Source: Ophiobolus disseminans
Taxonomy: Eukaryota; Ascomycota; Dothideomycetes; Pleosporales; Phaeosphaeriaceae
Reading direction: 5' to 3'
Assembly (NCBI GenBank): GCA_010093685.1
Contig: MU006219.1
Coordinates: 1,259,531-1,323,530, forward strand
DNA length: 64,000 nucleotides
Made by a program: the position numbers and the translations under genes. The notes beneath the pieces were generated by a model that did not search any database, was not told the origin of the DNA, and saw only the letters and a list, made by a program, of their open reading frames with translations. Positions 23,901 to 33,900 of this stretch are shown here, in pieces; the first letter of the stretch is position 1; the number at the start of each line of letters is the position of its first letter.

Positions 23901-24178
23901 NNNNNNNATGGAAAGAGGCTGAAGAGCTGGGGGTGCAAGTGATGCAGATGAGGAAGAGAGTACTTGGCGACGAGCATCCTGACACGCTGATAAGCATGGC
24001 CAACCTTGCCTATACATTAGAGTCACAGTCTCGTCATAAGGAGGCTCTTGCCTTGATTGATCTATGCTTCCAGTTGCGTCAGAAAGTTCTTGGCAAGCAA
24101 CACCCTTCTACACAATCGTCGCAAAGAGCATTAAATAGATGGCGAGATAAAGTCGGCGAAGTGTCATCACGATGCTAA
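20933..24178 (+). CDS. HET / NB-ARC / TPR NLR-like protein
   Basis: Fungal NOD-like receptor candidate for non-self recognition or programmed cell death. I start at 20933 (MRLLHFDALGRLILTDF), the usual HET opening. Domains in order: HET (about 1-240: AILSHRWSD, FWIDTCCIDRWN, FTRGWTLQELIAP); NB-ARC ATPase with P-loop GPGGTGKS near residue 286 and a Walker-B-like CLLVFDNAE; a winged-helix region; then kinesin-light-chain-type 42-residue TPRs with KRVLGNKHPSTLTSMANLA before the gap and KRVLGDEHPDTLISMANLA after it. The frame stays open on both sides of an 872-N gap and would be 1081 aa including 291 unknown residues. True length and repeat number are unknown. Confidence 0.93.
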   Translation: MRLLHFDALGRLILTDFRGKPIPPYAILSHRWSDSEILIEHVSNRTYKKREEGYRKFEFCAKQAAQDNLQYFWIDTCCIDRWNKSERSEAINSMFQWYKNATRCYVFLADVLVSTASELVQRSDWEASFRASAWFTRGWTLQELIAPVSVEFFSCEGHRLGDKASLDQLLHDVTGIPLAALRNCPLDQFSTSERRRWADNRVTTEEEDIVYCLLGVLGVSMSTMYGERKESALSRLQAEIEAAGSAPSIIPFSQNESFVGREPQLAELEAKLFSNSQTTSTLAIVGPGGTGKSQLALEVAHRTRQNNQNCSVFWIDASSKDGLYQSYAGIAQKLSMLGGDDDLADMKQVVKRCVAEMSARQCLLVFDNAEHTILRSSGSSAAEAADLADCLPQSELCSAIFTTTNSDTARVLAAQNVIALQDLTPDTALRMLQNHLARPLSDAEQHKAKDLLRELLYLPIAVVQAAACMNASSMTVQEYWAQLDEHKKLALGYSSDPLEDNVRSSSATNPVATTLSVSMDQITRSNASAADYLSLAACVDRKDIPVDLLEAASLQRREDAIKVLDKYALVTRRPAESALDVHRLVHQALRERLQVQGRLRRWTQYTIRRLLQVFPDYNHINRSKWRRLLPHAQYALLHSLTDNNDEERLDLARKCASALYSDGRYREEEELEVQVMQTMKRVLGNKHPSTLTSMANLALTYXXXXXXXXXXXXXXXXXXXXXXXXXXXXXXXXXXXXXXXXXXXXXXXXXXXXXXXXXXXXXXXXXXXXXXXXXXXXXXXXXXXXXXXXXXXXXXXXXXXXXXXXXXXXXXXXXXXXXXXXXXXXXXXXXXXXXXXXXXXXXXXXXXXXXXXXXXXXXXXXXXXXXXXXXXXXXXXXXXXXXXXXXXXXXXXXXXXXXXXXXXXXXXXXXXXXXXXXXXXXXXXXXXXXXXXXXXXXXXXXXXXXXXXXXXXXXXXXXXXXXXXXXXXXXXXXXXXXXXXXXXXXXXXXXXXWKEAEELGVQVMQMRKRVLGDEHPDTLISMANLAYTLESQSRHKEALALIDLCFQLRQKVLGKQHPSTQSSQRALNRWRDKVGEVSSRC
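23036..23907. other. assembly gap (872 N) inside the TPR array
   Basis: The gap starts and ends inside near-identical TPR units. At 126 nt per unit it would hold about seven repeats if the stated size is real. Collapse of identical tandem repeats is the likely cause. Confidence 0.98.
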
Positions 24179-24965
24179 AATGCCATAAGTTTATTATACA
24201 AACCTAGAAATAAAGGCAATTGATCTGTAAACATAATTAGCTGATACAAACGTATTCTATTACTTTACTTAGTCCTACAAGAAGACTAAATGCACGAAGC
24301 AAGTTTGCAGCGCGGCACTTAGCAATAGTGTCAGATCGGAGGGTTAATCAGATTGTGTAAAGATAAATAATGTTGATCAGTATTGATCATGATTAATGGT
24401 TGTGTATTGATTGTGTGTCTTTTGTGTTCTCTCGAGGGGTCTCCTCTGCTTATCTTTATCTTCCTTATCCTGAGTCTGCGCTAGCAGTAATCCAGCACAT
24501 GATCAGTTCTGCCGTCTCTGAGCGCCCTGCTGAAAGGCTGATCACATCTGACAAATAGGATGTAAGGGGTTGAACCTTAAAAAGGAAATAGGCACGACTA
24601 CATGCACCAACCCCGGCCAAAAGGCAGGCACAAGTTGAATCAACGGTGTTCAACTTGCGTAGTTGATATTTATGCAGCATGAAGACATGTGAGGCGTGAC
24701 TGCGCCGCTCTCAAACCCACTAGTGGGTCCTGCATGGATCTAGCCCATCACATAGGAGTTGAGCACGACTTAACTTGCTAACATGACCGGGAATAAGATA
24801 TGTCCGAGGCTGAAATAGTTAGAGGCCGCGGTCCTCAGCCACAGTGCGCACTGTCCTTCGCAGATATTTCAGCACGCTACTGCAAGCTTCCGCGTGCTCA
24901 GAGCGACTAACGGCCAGTCCGATGCGTTTTGACGATCTTGCTTTTTGCGCGGCAAAACAGTCGGG
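24179..24965. other. AT-rich intergenic region
   Basis: The first 250 nt are AT-rich with several TGATCA/TTGATC words near 24360-24420. A perfect 14-nt palindrome ACCCACTAGTGGGT lies at 24715-24728. No gene was recognised. Confidence 0.45.
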
Positions 24966-25561
24966 ATGCATACTTCTTACCTGAGTCTACCCTTTAAGTA
25001 TGCGGTCTTGCTCTTTGCTATCTTAGCTTTCTTTCTAGCCCACCGAGGTCATCACAGATGCACAGTGTTGCAAACAAACAGGGGGCATCAGAGGAGAGTT
25101 GATGGACAGCATGGACAGAACAAGCAACAGCACAGTCAACGTTGCGGGTAATGTCACCGGCGTCTGATCAGGTAGAAGGCTAAGAGTCACATAGTTGATG
25201 CACGCTAGAAATTTTAGTATCTAGGCATAATAAGAGCGTCCCAAGCCTCCAAAAGAAAAAGTGTTCCGGCACACCATGCGTCCCGGCACGTAGGGATTGA
25301 CATTATCCTACTTCTGACTTCAGCTGGTAGACCACCAAATCGCCACCTGGTGCCCACCACGTGTAACAATGACCCAGACGAATCTCCTTTGCTGGTGAGA
25401 TTTGCGAGGAGCCAAAGTGGCACATCTCTGTCTGCTCGAAGGGAACAGGCTGCAGAAGCGGCGAGATCTTCCGAACAGCTGCAAAAATTCGATGGCAGTA
25501 CCGACAAGATACGCATCCGAGACTCAGTCAAAGGACCACATAGCGTAGAATTCCATGATAA

Positions 25562-26606
25562 TTGTTCGCAGTCAAAGATAAGAAGACCATAGCTATTTGC
25601 GACCCATTCTGGAGTTACTCTGGGGCTCGTTTCTTGATTGCACCTGAAGAAGATAAGAGCCCACCTTACAGACCCAAAACTTCGAGTGGTTGGTGCACCA
25701 AGGACAAGGACGGAAACAACTTCAAACCCATGCAGTCCTTTGCTACCGCAGGTACGTTGACTTCTTTACGAACCATCAAGCTTCACATCTCTCATTAATT
25801 GTCATATTAAGACATATCGTGCTACACGAGCTAATTCATTTGGATGCACTAGCTGCTCGGGCTGGACTGACGGCAGAGGAAAATGATGATTACACAGATG
25901 GTCCACACGGCACACTTGATGACCAAATCGACCCAAACAACCCTAAATCTGGATGCGAACTGAAAGGCGCAAGACAATATCTAGAAAAATACACAAAGGA
26001 TCTCTCATCTGGCAGTCCCGATTATAATGCTGAAAGCTATGCGGCAGCAGTGACAGGTGGGAGAACACCTAGAGTTCACTTCTAGTCAGCGCTGATAATT
26101 CTGCAGAGAAGTATTTCATGGATCTTTGCGGCTTCAAGGAGATTATACCTGTGGTGAAGCCCGATGATAACCCTCAACTAATCGCTCCCAGCCCATCGCC
26201 CACCAGAGCTCTCACGATTGTTGCCGAAGCTCCAGCCTCGAAGTCGCAACCTGGAGGTTCACAAACGGCTCTCTGGGATAAAACAAAATGGTTATACTTC
26301 GCAACGGACTACGGCAAGCCTATAGGCTGCCGCACAAACAGCATCAAGGAAGAAGAAGTTACGGAGGATCCGACGAAGCAGCTGTATCCACTTGGAGCAT
26401 TCGATTTCCAGCTGTTTGGTGAAGCCTGTCAATACCGCAATAGTGGTACATATGAGGGACGCCTTCTGTGTGGGGGCGGGGAGATAGCGTGCACAGTCGA
26501 CCCGGGAGGCCGAACGAATCCTCCCGCCTCGAAGGTAGGCACGAACGGCAACTACTTGTGCGATGGTAGAAGGACCCGGCAGCCAATGTTTACTTGCCCA
26601 TACTAG
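25562..26606 (+). CDS. secreted HExxH metallopeptidase-like protein, model uncertain
   Basis: It resembles fungal secreted zincin-like proteins (deuterolysin/Lys-specific metalloendopeptidase type). Supported exons: about 25572-25755, 25812-26056 and 26107-26606. The second intron (GTGGGA...CTGCAG, 50 nt) joins cleanly into EKYFMDLCGFKE. The first joins TAGT to HIVLHELIHLDALAA only if a weak GTTGAC donor is used; the better GTACGT donor next to it breaks the frame. The zinc motif HELIH lies at 25825-25839, followed by YNAESYAAAV. The C-terminus is Cys-containing and ends FTCPY. Upstream, a frame ending VEFHDNC (to about 25560) and a signal-peptide-like start at 24966 seem related but are out of frame. 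The gene may be decaying. Confidence 0.6.
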
Positions 26607-27416
26607 CTGGTTGGGTAGCAAGATCTGTTTTGACGTTGGCTGGGTGCGTGTAGATTAGAGCTTGGGAGAATTTGGAATTAAAGTGTTTGTACAAATAGTA
26701 TTGGCTTTGTTGCTCCTGGTTTCAATACCGACACTGTGAGCGATCTGAACGTTGGTGGGTATTGAGATGAGGGGCAAGGTTTCGTTCGCTGCTGCCTAGT
26801 CAGCGGCGCCTGGCGCTTCGCGGCGCTTCGACCATCCACCAGCGACATCGCCCTCAACTTCACGTTCCACGCCATCGACCGTTAATCGACTACATCATAT
26901 TAGGAAACTGCACTCACATCGTTATTCAAAGTCTTGGACCAGTGTATTCTTTTGTTTCTCTCTACCGGACATATTCACGGCCGCATTGTTCCGACTCCAC
27001 ACGATCACTACTCAATCGTGCGACCAAATCGGGCTGAGATAGATCCAGCTGTTGCAGCCCTTGAGAAGGAGTCTTACATTCAGTGTCAGACTTCACAGCG
27101 GAGATTCTGGCTGCTTTTTTTCAAAGATTCCTACTCCGGAGCCTTCAGGGGGACGTCGACATTGAGAGCCGCGCAGCACACGCACGCTGTCCGGGCCTGG
27201 GAGTCTCCCGCGCAAACTTGCGCTCCCAGCTACAGATTTGGTTCTACCACTATGATCTCTGCACCCACAAACAAGCGACAATCCCTACCAGGATCCACTT
27301 CTGACTTCATTTTGTGATTTTGATGAGACTGTCACTTCTCTCTGTTACACAACTCCCGTGACCCACATTTTCAAGCCCGTGGAGCTGCAGGCTGCCGAGC
27401 GATTTCACAAAACAAC
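26607..27416. other. intergenic / leader of the helicase gene
   Basis: No recognised gene. Short frames near 26934-27317 have no family match and probably fall in the 5' untranslated region of the helicase. Confidence 0.45.
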
Positions 27417-30400
27417 ATGCCATCCAATAGCAACGCTGCGAATGCGCAGGGCATACGATGCAAAAAAAGAGCGAGCTCTAAGTTGGTTGCTACACCGACC
27501 ATACCAATCGTTCCCCAATCAGCGGCTGGAGAACCAGTACAACACCCTTCACCTAGGATCGTCCGCACTCCGATTTCCGCACCTCAAAACCCAGACCCAG
27601 GAAAAAGACCAACAGAGCATCACATGACTACTAGATACAACAAGAATGCGGTCGTTGAGGCATCTCGCACCTCACCTGAGCGCGTCGATTGGGAATACAA
27701 CGTGTATGCAGCCCCCTTTGTCCCCTCACAGTTGCGAACCATCAACCTTGAAATCCCCGGAAGGGTCGTCAGGACGAGGAGCCAGCATCGAGTCGACGAT
27801 ATGGCGTATATAACAGCCTTTACTGGGACCTCATTCTTGCCTGCAAGACCTATAAGCTTCCAAGAAGTCGAACACAAAGGCATGCATGGAGGCTGTCTGA
27901 CTGCCCAGTCGTACTTCCACCACTTCACTGCGCTATGGGAGATCGAGTACGCTGCTAAAGAGCAAGAAAATGAGGAGAGTGCCTTATACAAAATATCTCT
28001 CGACGGTGTTCAAGAACCAAATAGGAAACCACTTTGGACATTGATCGTTCCTGGCCTGCGCGACGACAACCCTTTCTTAGAAAGAGGTGACGTGCTGCAG
28101 CTCCGCCAGCTCTGGGTCGATATCAACAAGGACGTTGTACAGATGCCGATGCAGGTTGAGGATCCTGGGTATGGCCACGTTCGTTTAGACTACAAACGTT
28201 GGACTGGTATCCAATACGACTCTTGCATCGTTGGCGTCAACCGGAAAGAAGAGATTGTATACATGGAGGCCGAGGGTCTGGCACCACTCTGGCAAGGCAA
28301 CGCCATGTTTCCGATGGTAGTCAATGTCTGCTTTCCAATGAAGCATACGTCCTTGGAGCGACAACGGATGGCCTTGGTGTACATCAGTCTTGAACTGAAA
28401 AAGGTAGCAGCCACTCTTCTTTTAGTAATCGTTCACAATGAACGTCAAGCTTCTAACTAAAATTGCTGTCCCGCATATTAGCCCTTACTGACGACTGAAA
28501 GATGTTGCGCTCCGAGCTACCAGTGGACGACGACGACGATTTCGACGACTTTATCTCATCGCTCAAACCAAAGCCCGCCATTACAGAACCCGAAAAGCCT
28601 CAAGAACCATGCAACAACTGGATACTTCGTATTCTCTTCCCTACCCAAGAGCATGGGATAATACAAACGCGACTCCGTAAAGTACCCCACCGAAAGCTCT
28701 TTGATTCAGCCGTCAACTACGAACAAGCGCACGCGGTCAACTCAATATGCATCAACGACTACGGCACTCTACCTTATCTCATCAGTGGCCCACCGGGCAC
28801 CGGTAAAACGAAGACTTTGGTCGAGACAGCCATGAACATGCTGCAAACTACAGATGTTGCACATATCCTCATCTGCGCCCCGTCTGAAGCAGCTGCCGAT
28901 ACTCTGGCTTTGCGACTGAGACATTACCTGAACGACAAACAACTGCTTCGACTCAATAGACCGGAGCGTGCAGACAATGAAGTACCTGGCGAGCTCTTGC
29001 CATACTGCCACATGGAGAACGACATGTTCTATCTCCCACCATTTAGAAATTTGATGGCGTACAACGTTATCGTCACTTCATGTCGAGACGCAGCCCTCCT
29101 GGCAGATGTACGTTTGACCAACAACGACCTGTGGGAGATCGAGAAGAACATGATCGCCGCTTTCCGCCCTGAAGAGCAAGAGCCTATGCCACACCTACAC
29201 TGGGGTGCTCTGCTCATCGATGAAGCGGCCCAAGCTACCGAGATAGATGTTCTACCTGCCATCAGCGTCGTATGCCCGCCATCCGCATACCCTGCGACTC
29301 TTCCTCTACCGCGCTTCGTCATGGCCGGAGACGAGAACCAACTCGGTCCACGAACATCATCTCGCGATGCGCAATTCTCCACCTCGCTCTTCGCACGCCT
29401 CTTCGACCGACCCCTATACAAGAACCATCCCCTCTCACGCACAAACATCAAACCCTCTACCGGCCCTCCAGTCCTCAAGAAATCAATGCTCCCAATGCCC
29501 CACCCGCCCTTCGCAAACCTCATCCGAAACTACCGCTCCCACCCCGCCATCCTGAGTGTCCCCAGCTCCCTCTTCTACAACGACACCCTCATCCCTGAAG
29601 CCCCCACCCCATGCACCCCGCTCCAAAACTCCACCCTTTGGCGCGGCCGCAAATGGCCCGTACTCTTCCTGCCCAACACCGCAAACGACGAGATCGAGCG
29701 CGACGGCGGCGGCTGGTACAATGTCTCCGAAGCCCGTCTCGCGTGCTCGATCGCCAACACGCTGGTGTACGATTCGAGCGTCGAACAGGCTGATATATGC
29801 ATCATGTCGCCCTTCGCCGCACAAGTGAAGCTGCTGCGCTCGCTTATACGCTCGAGCGCGTACGGCGGCGGGAGCGGGTTGTGGGACGTGAACATCGGTC
29901 CTCTCGAAGCGTTTCAGGGGCTGGAGAAGCGCGTCATTATTATATGTACTACGCGCACCCGTAGCAGGTTCCTGGCTATGGACGAGAAGAAAGGCATGGG
30001 CATTGTGAATCAGAAGCGAAAGATGAACGTCGCGCTCACACGCGCCATGGAGGCATTGTTCGTCATCGGGAGTCCGGATGTCTTGGGCCGGGATGAGCAT
30101 TGGAGGCAGTGGCTTGCTTTTTGCTGGCGGAATGGCTTGGTGCTTGATCCGGCGAAGGTATGGGAGGGGGATAAAGAGGTGTTTGGGGAGAAGAAAGTTG
30201 GTGTGCTTGAGCGGGCGTTGGTTGCGAAGGAAGAGAATGGGACTGGGAAGGGGAGGACGTTGGGCGCGGGTGTGGAGAGCTTGGATTTGAATGCGGATTA
30301 TGAGACGTGGGTTGAAAGTTTGAGGGAGGCTTTGGATGAAGAGGAAGAGGAAGATGATGACGAGGAAGAGGAAGACTTGGATAGTGCCACGAAGGAGTAA
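27417..30400 (+). CDS. superfamily 1 (UPF1/MOV10-like) helicase
   Basis: NTP-dependent RNA or DNA helicase. Two exons (27417-28403, 28502-30400) with a 98-nt intron (GTAGCA donor; CTGAC branch site 10 nt before the AAAG acceptor) join in phase 0, giving 961 aa. Walker A is GPPGTGKTKT near residue 425. Motif II is LLIDEAAQATE near 569. Later motifs include FVMAGDENQLGPR, NYRSHPAI, EAFQGLEKRVIIICTTRT and KMNVALTRAMEALFVIG. The N-terminal 330 residues are unlike the core and may bind RNA or partners. The C-terminus is a strongly acidic Glu/Asp tail. The core is closest in style to Mov10/Sde3 and Sen1-type helicases. A role in RNA silencing, as for Neurospora SAD-3, is possible but unproven. Confidence 0.9.
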
Positions 30401-30989
30401 GAGGATGATGGGATTGGGACTTGGTTAAGGGCGCAAATGGAGTATATGCCGTATGTGGGATTTTGGAACACGAGCTACACTGGATATATACAATGGGTTG
30501 GTTTCGATTTGGAGTTGGGCTACCAGGCAGTAACGGATACACAACTCATTTGGTATTGAAATCTCAAGCATCTTCCTGAGAAATCTTTGGGTGTACTTGC
30601 TAATGCTTCCGAGAGTACCCCAACGCCACCTCGCTTTCAAGCATAAAGATAAGAACGCCTTGCGTAATTAGGTTCACATGAGGAGTTAGTCATGATCACA
30701 GAGAAAATAATCACTCATTGCACATAGCTAAGCTTGCATCAATATTTGATACGATTCCGCGGTCTAGCTTCCCAGCCAAGTCCAGCGAAAGCCGCGACCA
30801 AGCCACCCAGTGCAGAGAAAGCCCTTTACCATCTCCGAGACGCCCATGTCCGCATACCCATATCAGGTTGTAAATGTACAAATACACTGATACAGCGTAA
30901 GAATTTTCCAAATATCCCATGTCCAGGACTAACGCCCTATGACTCCATGCCCTCCTATGCTCCGAATTGACCTTTACTAGTGATGAAGA
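30401..30989. other. convergent 3' region
   Basis: It lies between the 3' ends of the helicase and the remodeller. No gene was recognised. Confidence 0.55.
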
Positions 30990-33900
30990 TCAGTGACCGA
31001 GGAAGCCGCGCAGAGCGTTCTCCATTTCGTGTTCGTTCAGCTGGCCGTGTACCTGCATCTGTAGCATGCGCTGCTGCTCGTCGGGCGTCAACTGCATGCC
31101 AGAACGGCCTGGCGCACCATCACTAGGACCCTGGTGCCAATTCGGGGCCCCTTGCTGAGGCGGTCCAATTGGATACTGTGAAGCTAGGGCTCCGAGCGAC
31201 GTTGGTGGCACGTAAGGAACGTACCTGCCAGATTTATTTAGCACGCGGGACTTTGCTGGCGCGGGCGCTGGAGGGGGTCCACCGTTCAGTGCTGCGACCT
31301 TTTCTTGGTGACGCTTCTTCTGCTGGACTAGTGTGCCCTTGACGCCGCGTAGATACTTGACTGCTTGCTCAATGATGCGTGGATCTTCAGGCGAGTTCTT
31401 GAGGGCTGCGAGCATGGCGCGGACCTGGGTCTCGGACTTGATATGCGGGCACGTGCGACTGTGGCCAAAGTGCGCAATGCCACAGAGGTTGCAGTGTTCG
31501 ACATCGGCGGCCTTGAGCTCGCATGCACCCTGAGGATGCTGTTTGTGACAGGCCGGGCAGATTCGGTTGCTGAACGAAGCATATGTTGGTTCCAAAGGGT
31601 TGCGCAACGGTAGCTGTGCACGCTTGAAAGGCTTGACTGCAGACGTTGCATTAGTGCGCGGTTTAGGGGACGACAAGTCTATGATTTCTGGTGGCGTGGG
31701 TCGAGAGGAGGCCTTGACAGCAGGTGCCTTTGCTGGAGACCCCTTGCTGGGTTGAGGTGGCTGTGGAACCTTTGCTGAAGCCTTTACAGTAACAGTAACC
31801 GATGAGGTTTTGGAAGATTTCGACGATATGTTGTTCAACGCACCTGCGCCATTCTGCTTGTTGATTGTCGGTTTGGCAACTGTAGTCGTGCTACGACCTC
31901 GATCTGCATTGAGCTCCGCCTCGATGTTGAGCGGCTCAGCGGCTTCTGGCTCTGGTTCACTCTCGTCCTCTGTATCAGCTTGGAAGTCAGTATCGCTCTC
32001 AGAGTTTGCCCGGTTCTTCTTGCGGCCGTTAGCCTTCTTTACGGGGGACGGAGGAGCAAGATCGTCCTCGAATGCATCCTCTGCCGCTGCTGAAGCAGTG
32101 TCGACGCCATCCTTTTCGGTAACGTAATCAACGTTCTGTCTCTTGTTAGTTGTGCACGTTGTATATTTAGGTATGCTACATACCCCTCTTGCTCTGCGAC
32201 CTCTACCCATAGCGTCTGCCCGCGCAAGAGCTTCAGCCGCAGCGATCGCTTGGCGTTCTTTTAGGATCTTGTCCCACACACCAGGGTCGGGAGCGACCTC
32301 TTCCTCGACAGTTCCAAGGTCGTTCTGAAGAGCCCCCTTATCGTTAGCCCACACGCGAGCAAAACTGAATTGCGCCTCTGCTGAATCATCATCTGCCGCA
32401 GCCTTTGTGTTCTCGATCTGACTACGATCAAGAAGCTTCTCGATCGAGTCGTCGTCGTAGCGAATGTCTTGCTCTGCATTGTCGTCCTTGAAAAGCTCTG
32501 CAGCACCAAACTTAAGGATGGACTCCACGTCATGTTCCTCAATGTCGTCAGCGTCCAGTTGCTCCACAACAACATGATCGAGAGCCATCTTCTTCCTGCC
32601 CATCTGGATGATCTTCTCTTCGACTGATGCTCGAGTCATGAGCTGGAAGCACAAGACCTTTTTCTTTTGCCCAATACGATGAGCTCTGGCAATAGCCTGT
32701 AGATCTTGATGCGGGTTCCAATCGGGATCGAGAATGATGACTGTATCGGCGGTAGCGAGATTGATGCCAACACCTCCAGCGCGTGTGGAAAGCAGAAAGG
32801 CGAACAGAGGAGAGTCAGGTGCGTTGAACTGATCAATGCGCTTCTGCTTTTCCAGAGAGCCCATTTGACCATCCAAGCGCTGATACGCCATCTGCATACC
32901 ATCCAAAAAGTCCTCGATGATATTGAGCATGTCAAGGAACTGACTGAAGATCAAGACCCGATGTCCTCGCGCTTTCAACTTCGGCAATAGAAGCTCTAGA
33001 AGGCTGAGCTTTGCGCTGGCCTCCACGAGGTTGCGATGAGAGACAGCAGCGACATTCGTGCGCTCTTCAATCTCGCGACTGTAAACGAAGGGATGGCAGA
33101 GACATTTTCGCAGTTGCATGAGGATATTGCTCAAATTCGCTCGCTCTTGTTGCTTGAGGGACTTGTCCGATGCGAACAACGCCTTGAGCAACTCTGGACG
33201 CTTCGAGAGGATCGACTTGTACAATTGCTTTTGCAAGTGGCTCATCGATATCGGCAGGATGACTTGTCCCAAGGGGGGTAAGAATGTCAACACTTGGGCC
33301 TTCGTGCGGCGCAGAATGAATGGACGGATCTGGTCGTGAAGTTCTCTAACGTTTTCCGACGTCATCTCGGCATATTTCTCCTCCAACTGTGCTGCGTCGA
33401 TCGTCTCGTCAAGGAAGTGCAATAGGTTGAATAGCTCCCTGGCGTTGTTTTGCAGGGGCGTGCCTGTCATCAGCACTCTAAAGGGAGCCTTGACACTACT
33501 GAGAGCTGTGTACAACTGGCTTTTATCGTTTTTCAGCCTCTGGCCTTCATCAACGATGAGACCTGCCCAGCTTACGCTGCGAAACATGCGTCTGCAGCTA
33601 TCGTCTGCTGCCGCTTCGTACGAAGTGACGACAATGTGGCAACGGAGCTCCTTTGCGCCTTCAGGGTACATTTCGTACTTATGCGCCATTTCGCGAGCTT
33701 GAGCTGATCCGAAATAGGCAACGACACGTAACGATGGGACCCATTGCTTGATCTCGCGACGCCAGTTGGCAGCCGTGGAGTTGGGGACCACAATCAAGAA
33801 GGGGAAGCAGTTGTGCTCCTGCACCATGGTCGCCATGAAAGCGATGACTTGAATCGTCTTCCCGAGACCCATTTCGTCAGCAAGGATGCCGTTCTTCTGG

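Noticed and set aside
13400..30400. Secondary-metabolite gene cluster around the SDR reductase
   Set aside because: No polyketide synthase, NRPS, terpene cyclase, P450 or pathway transporter lies nearby.
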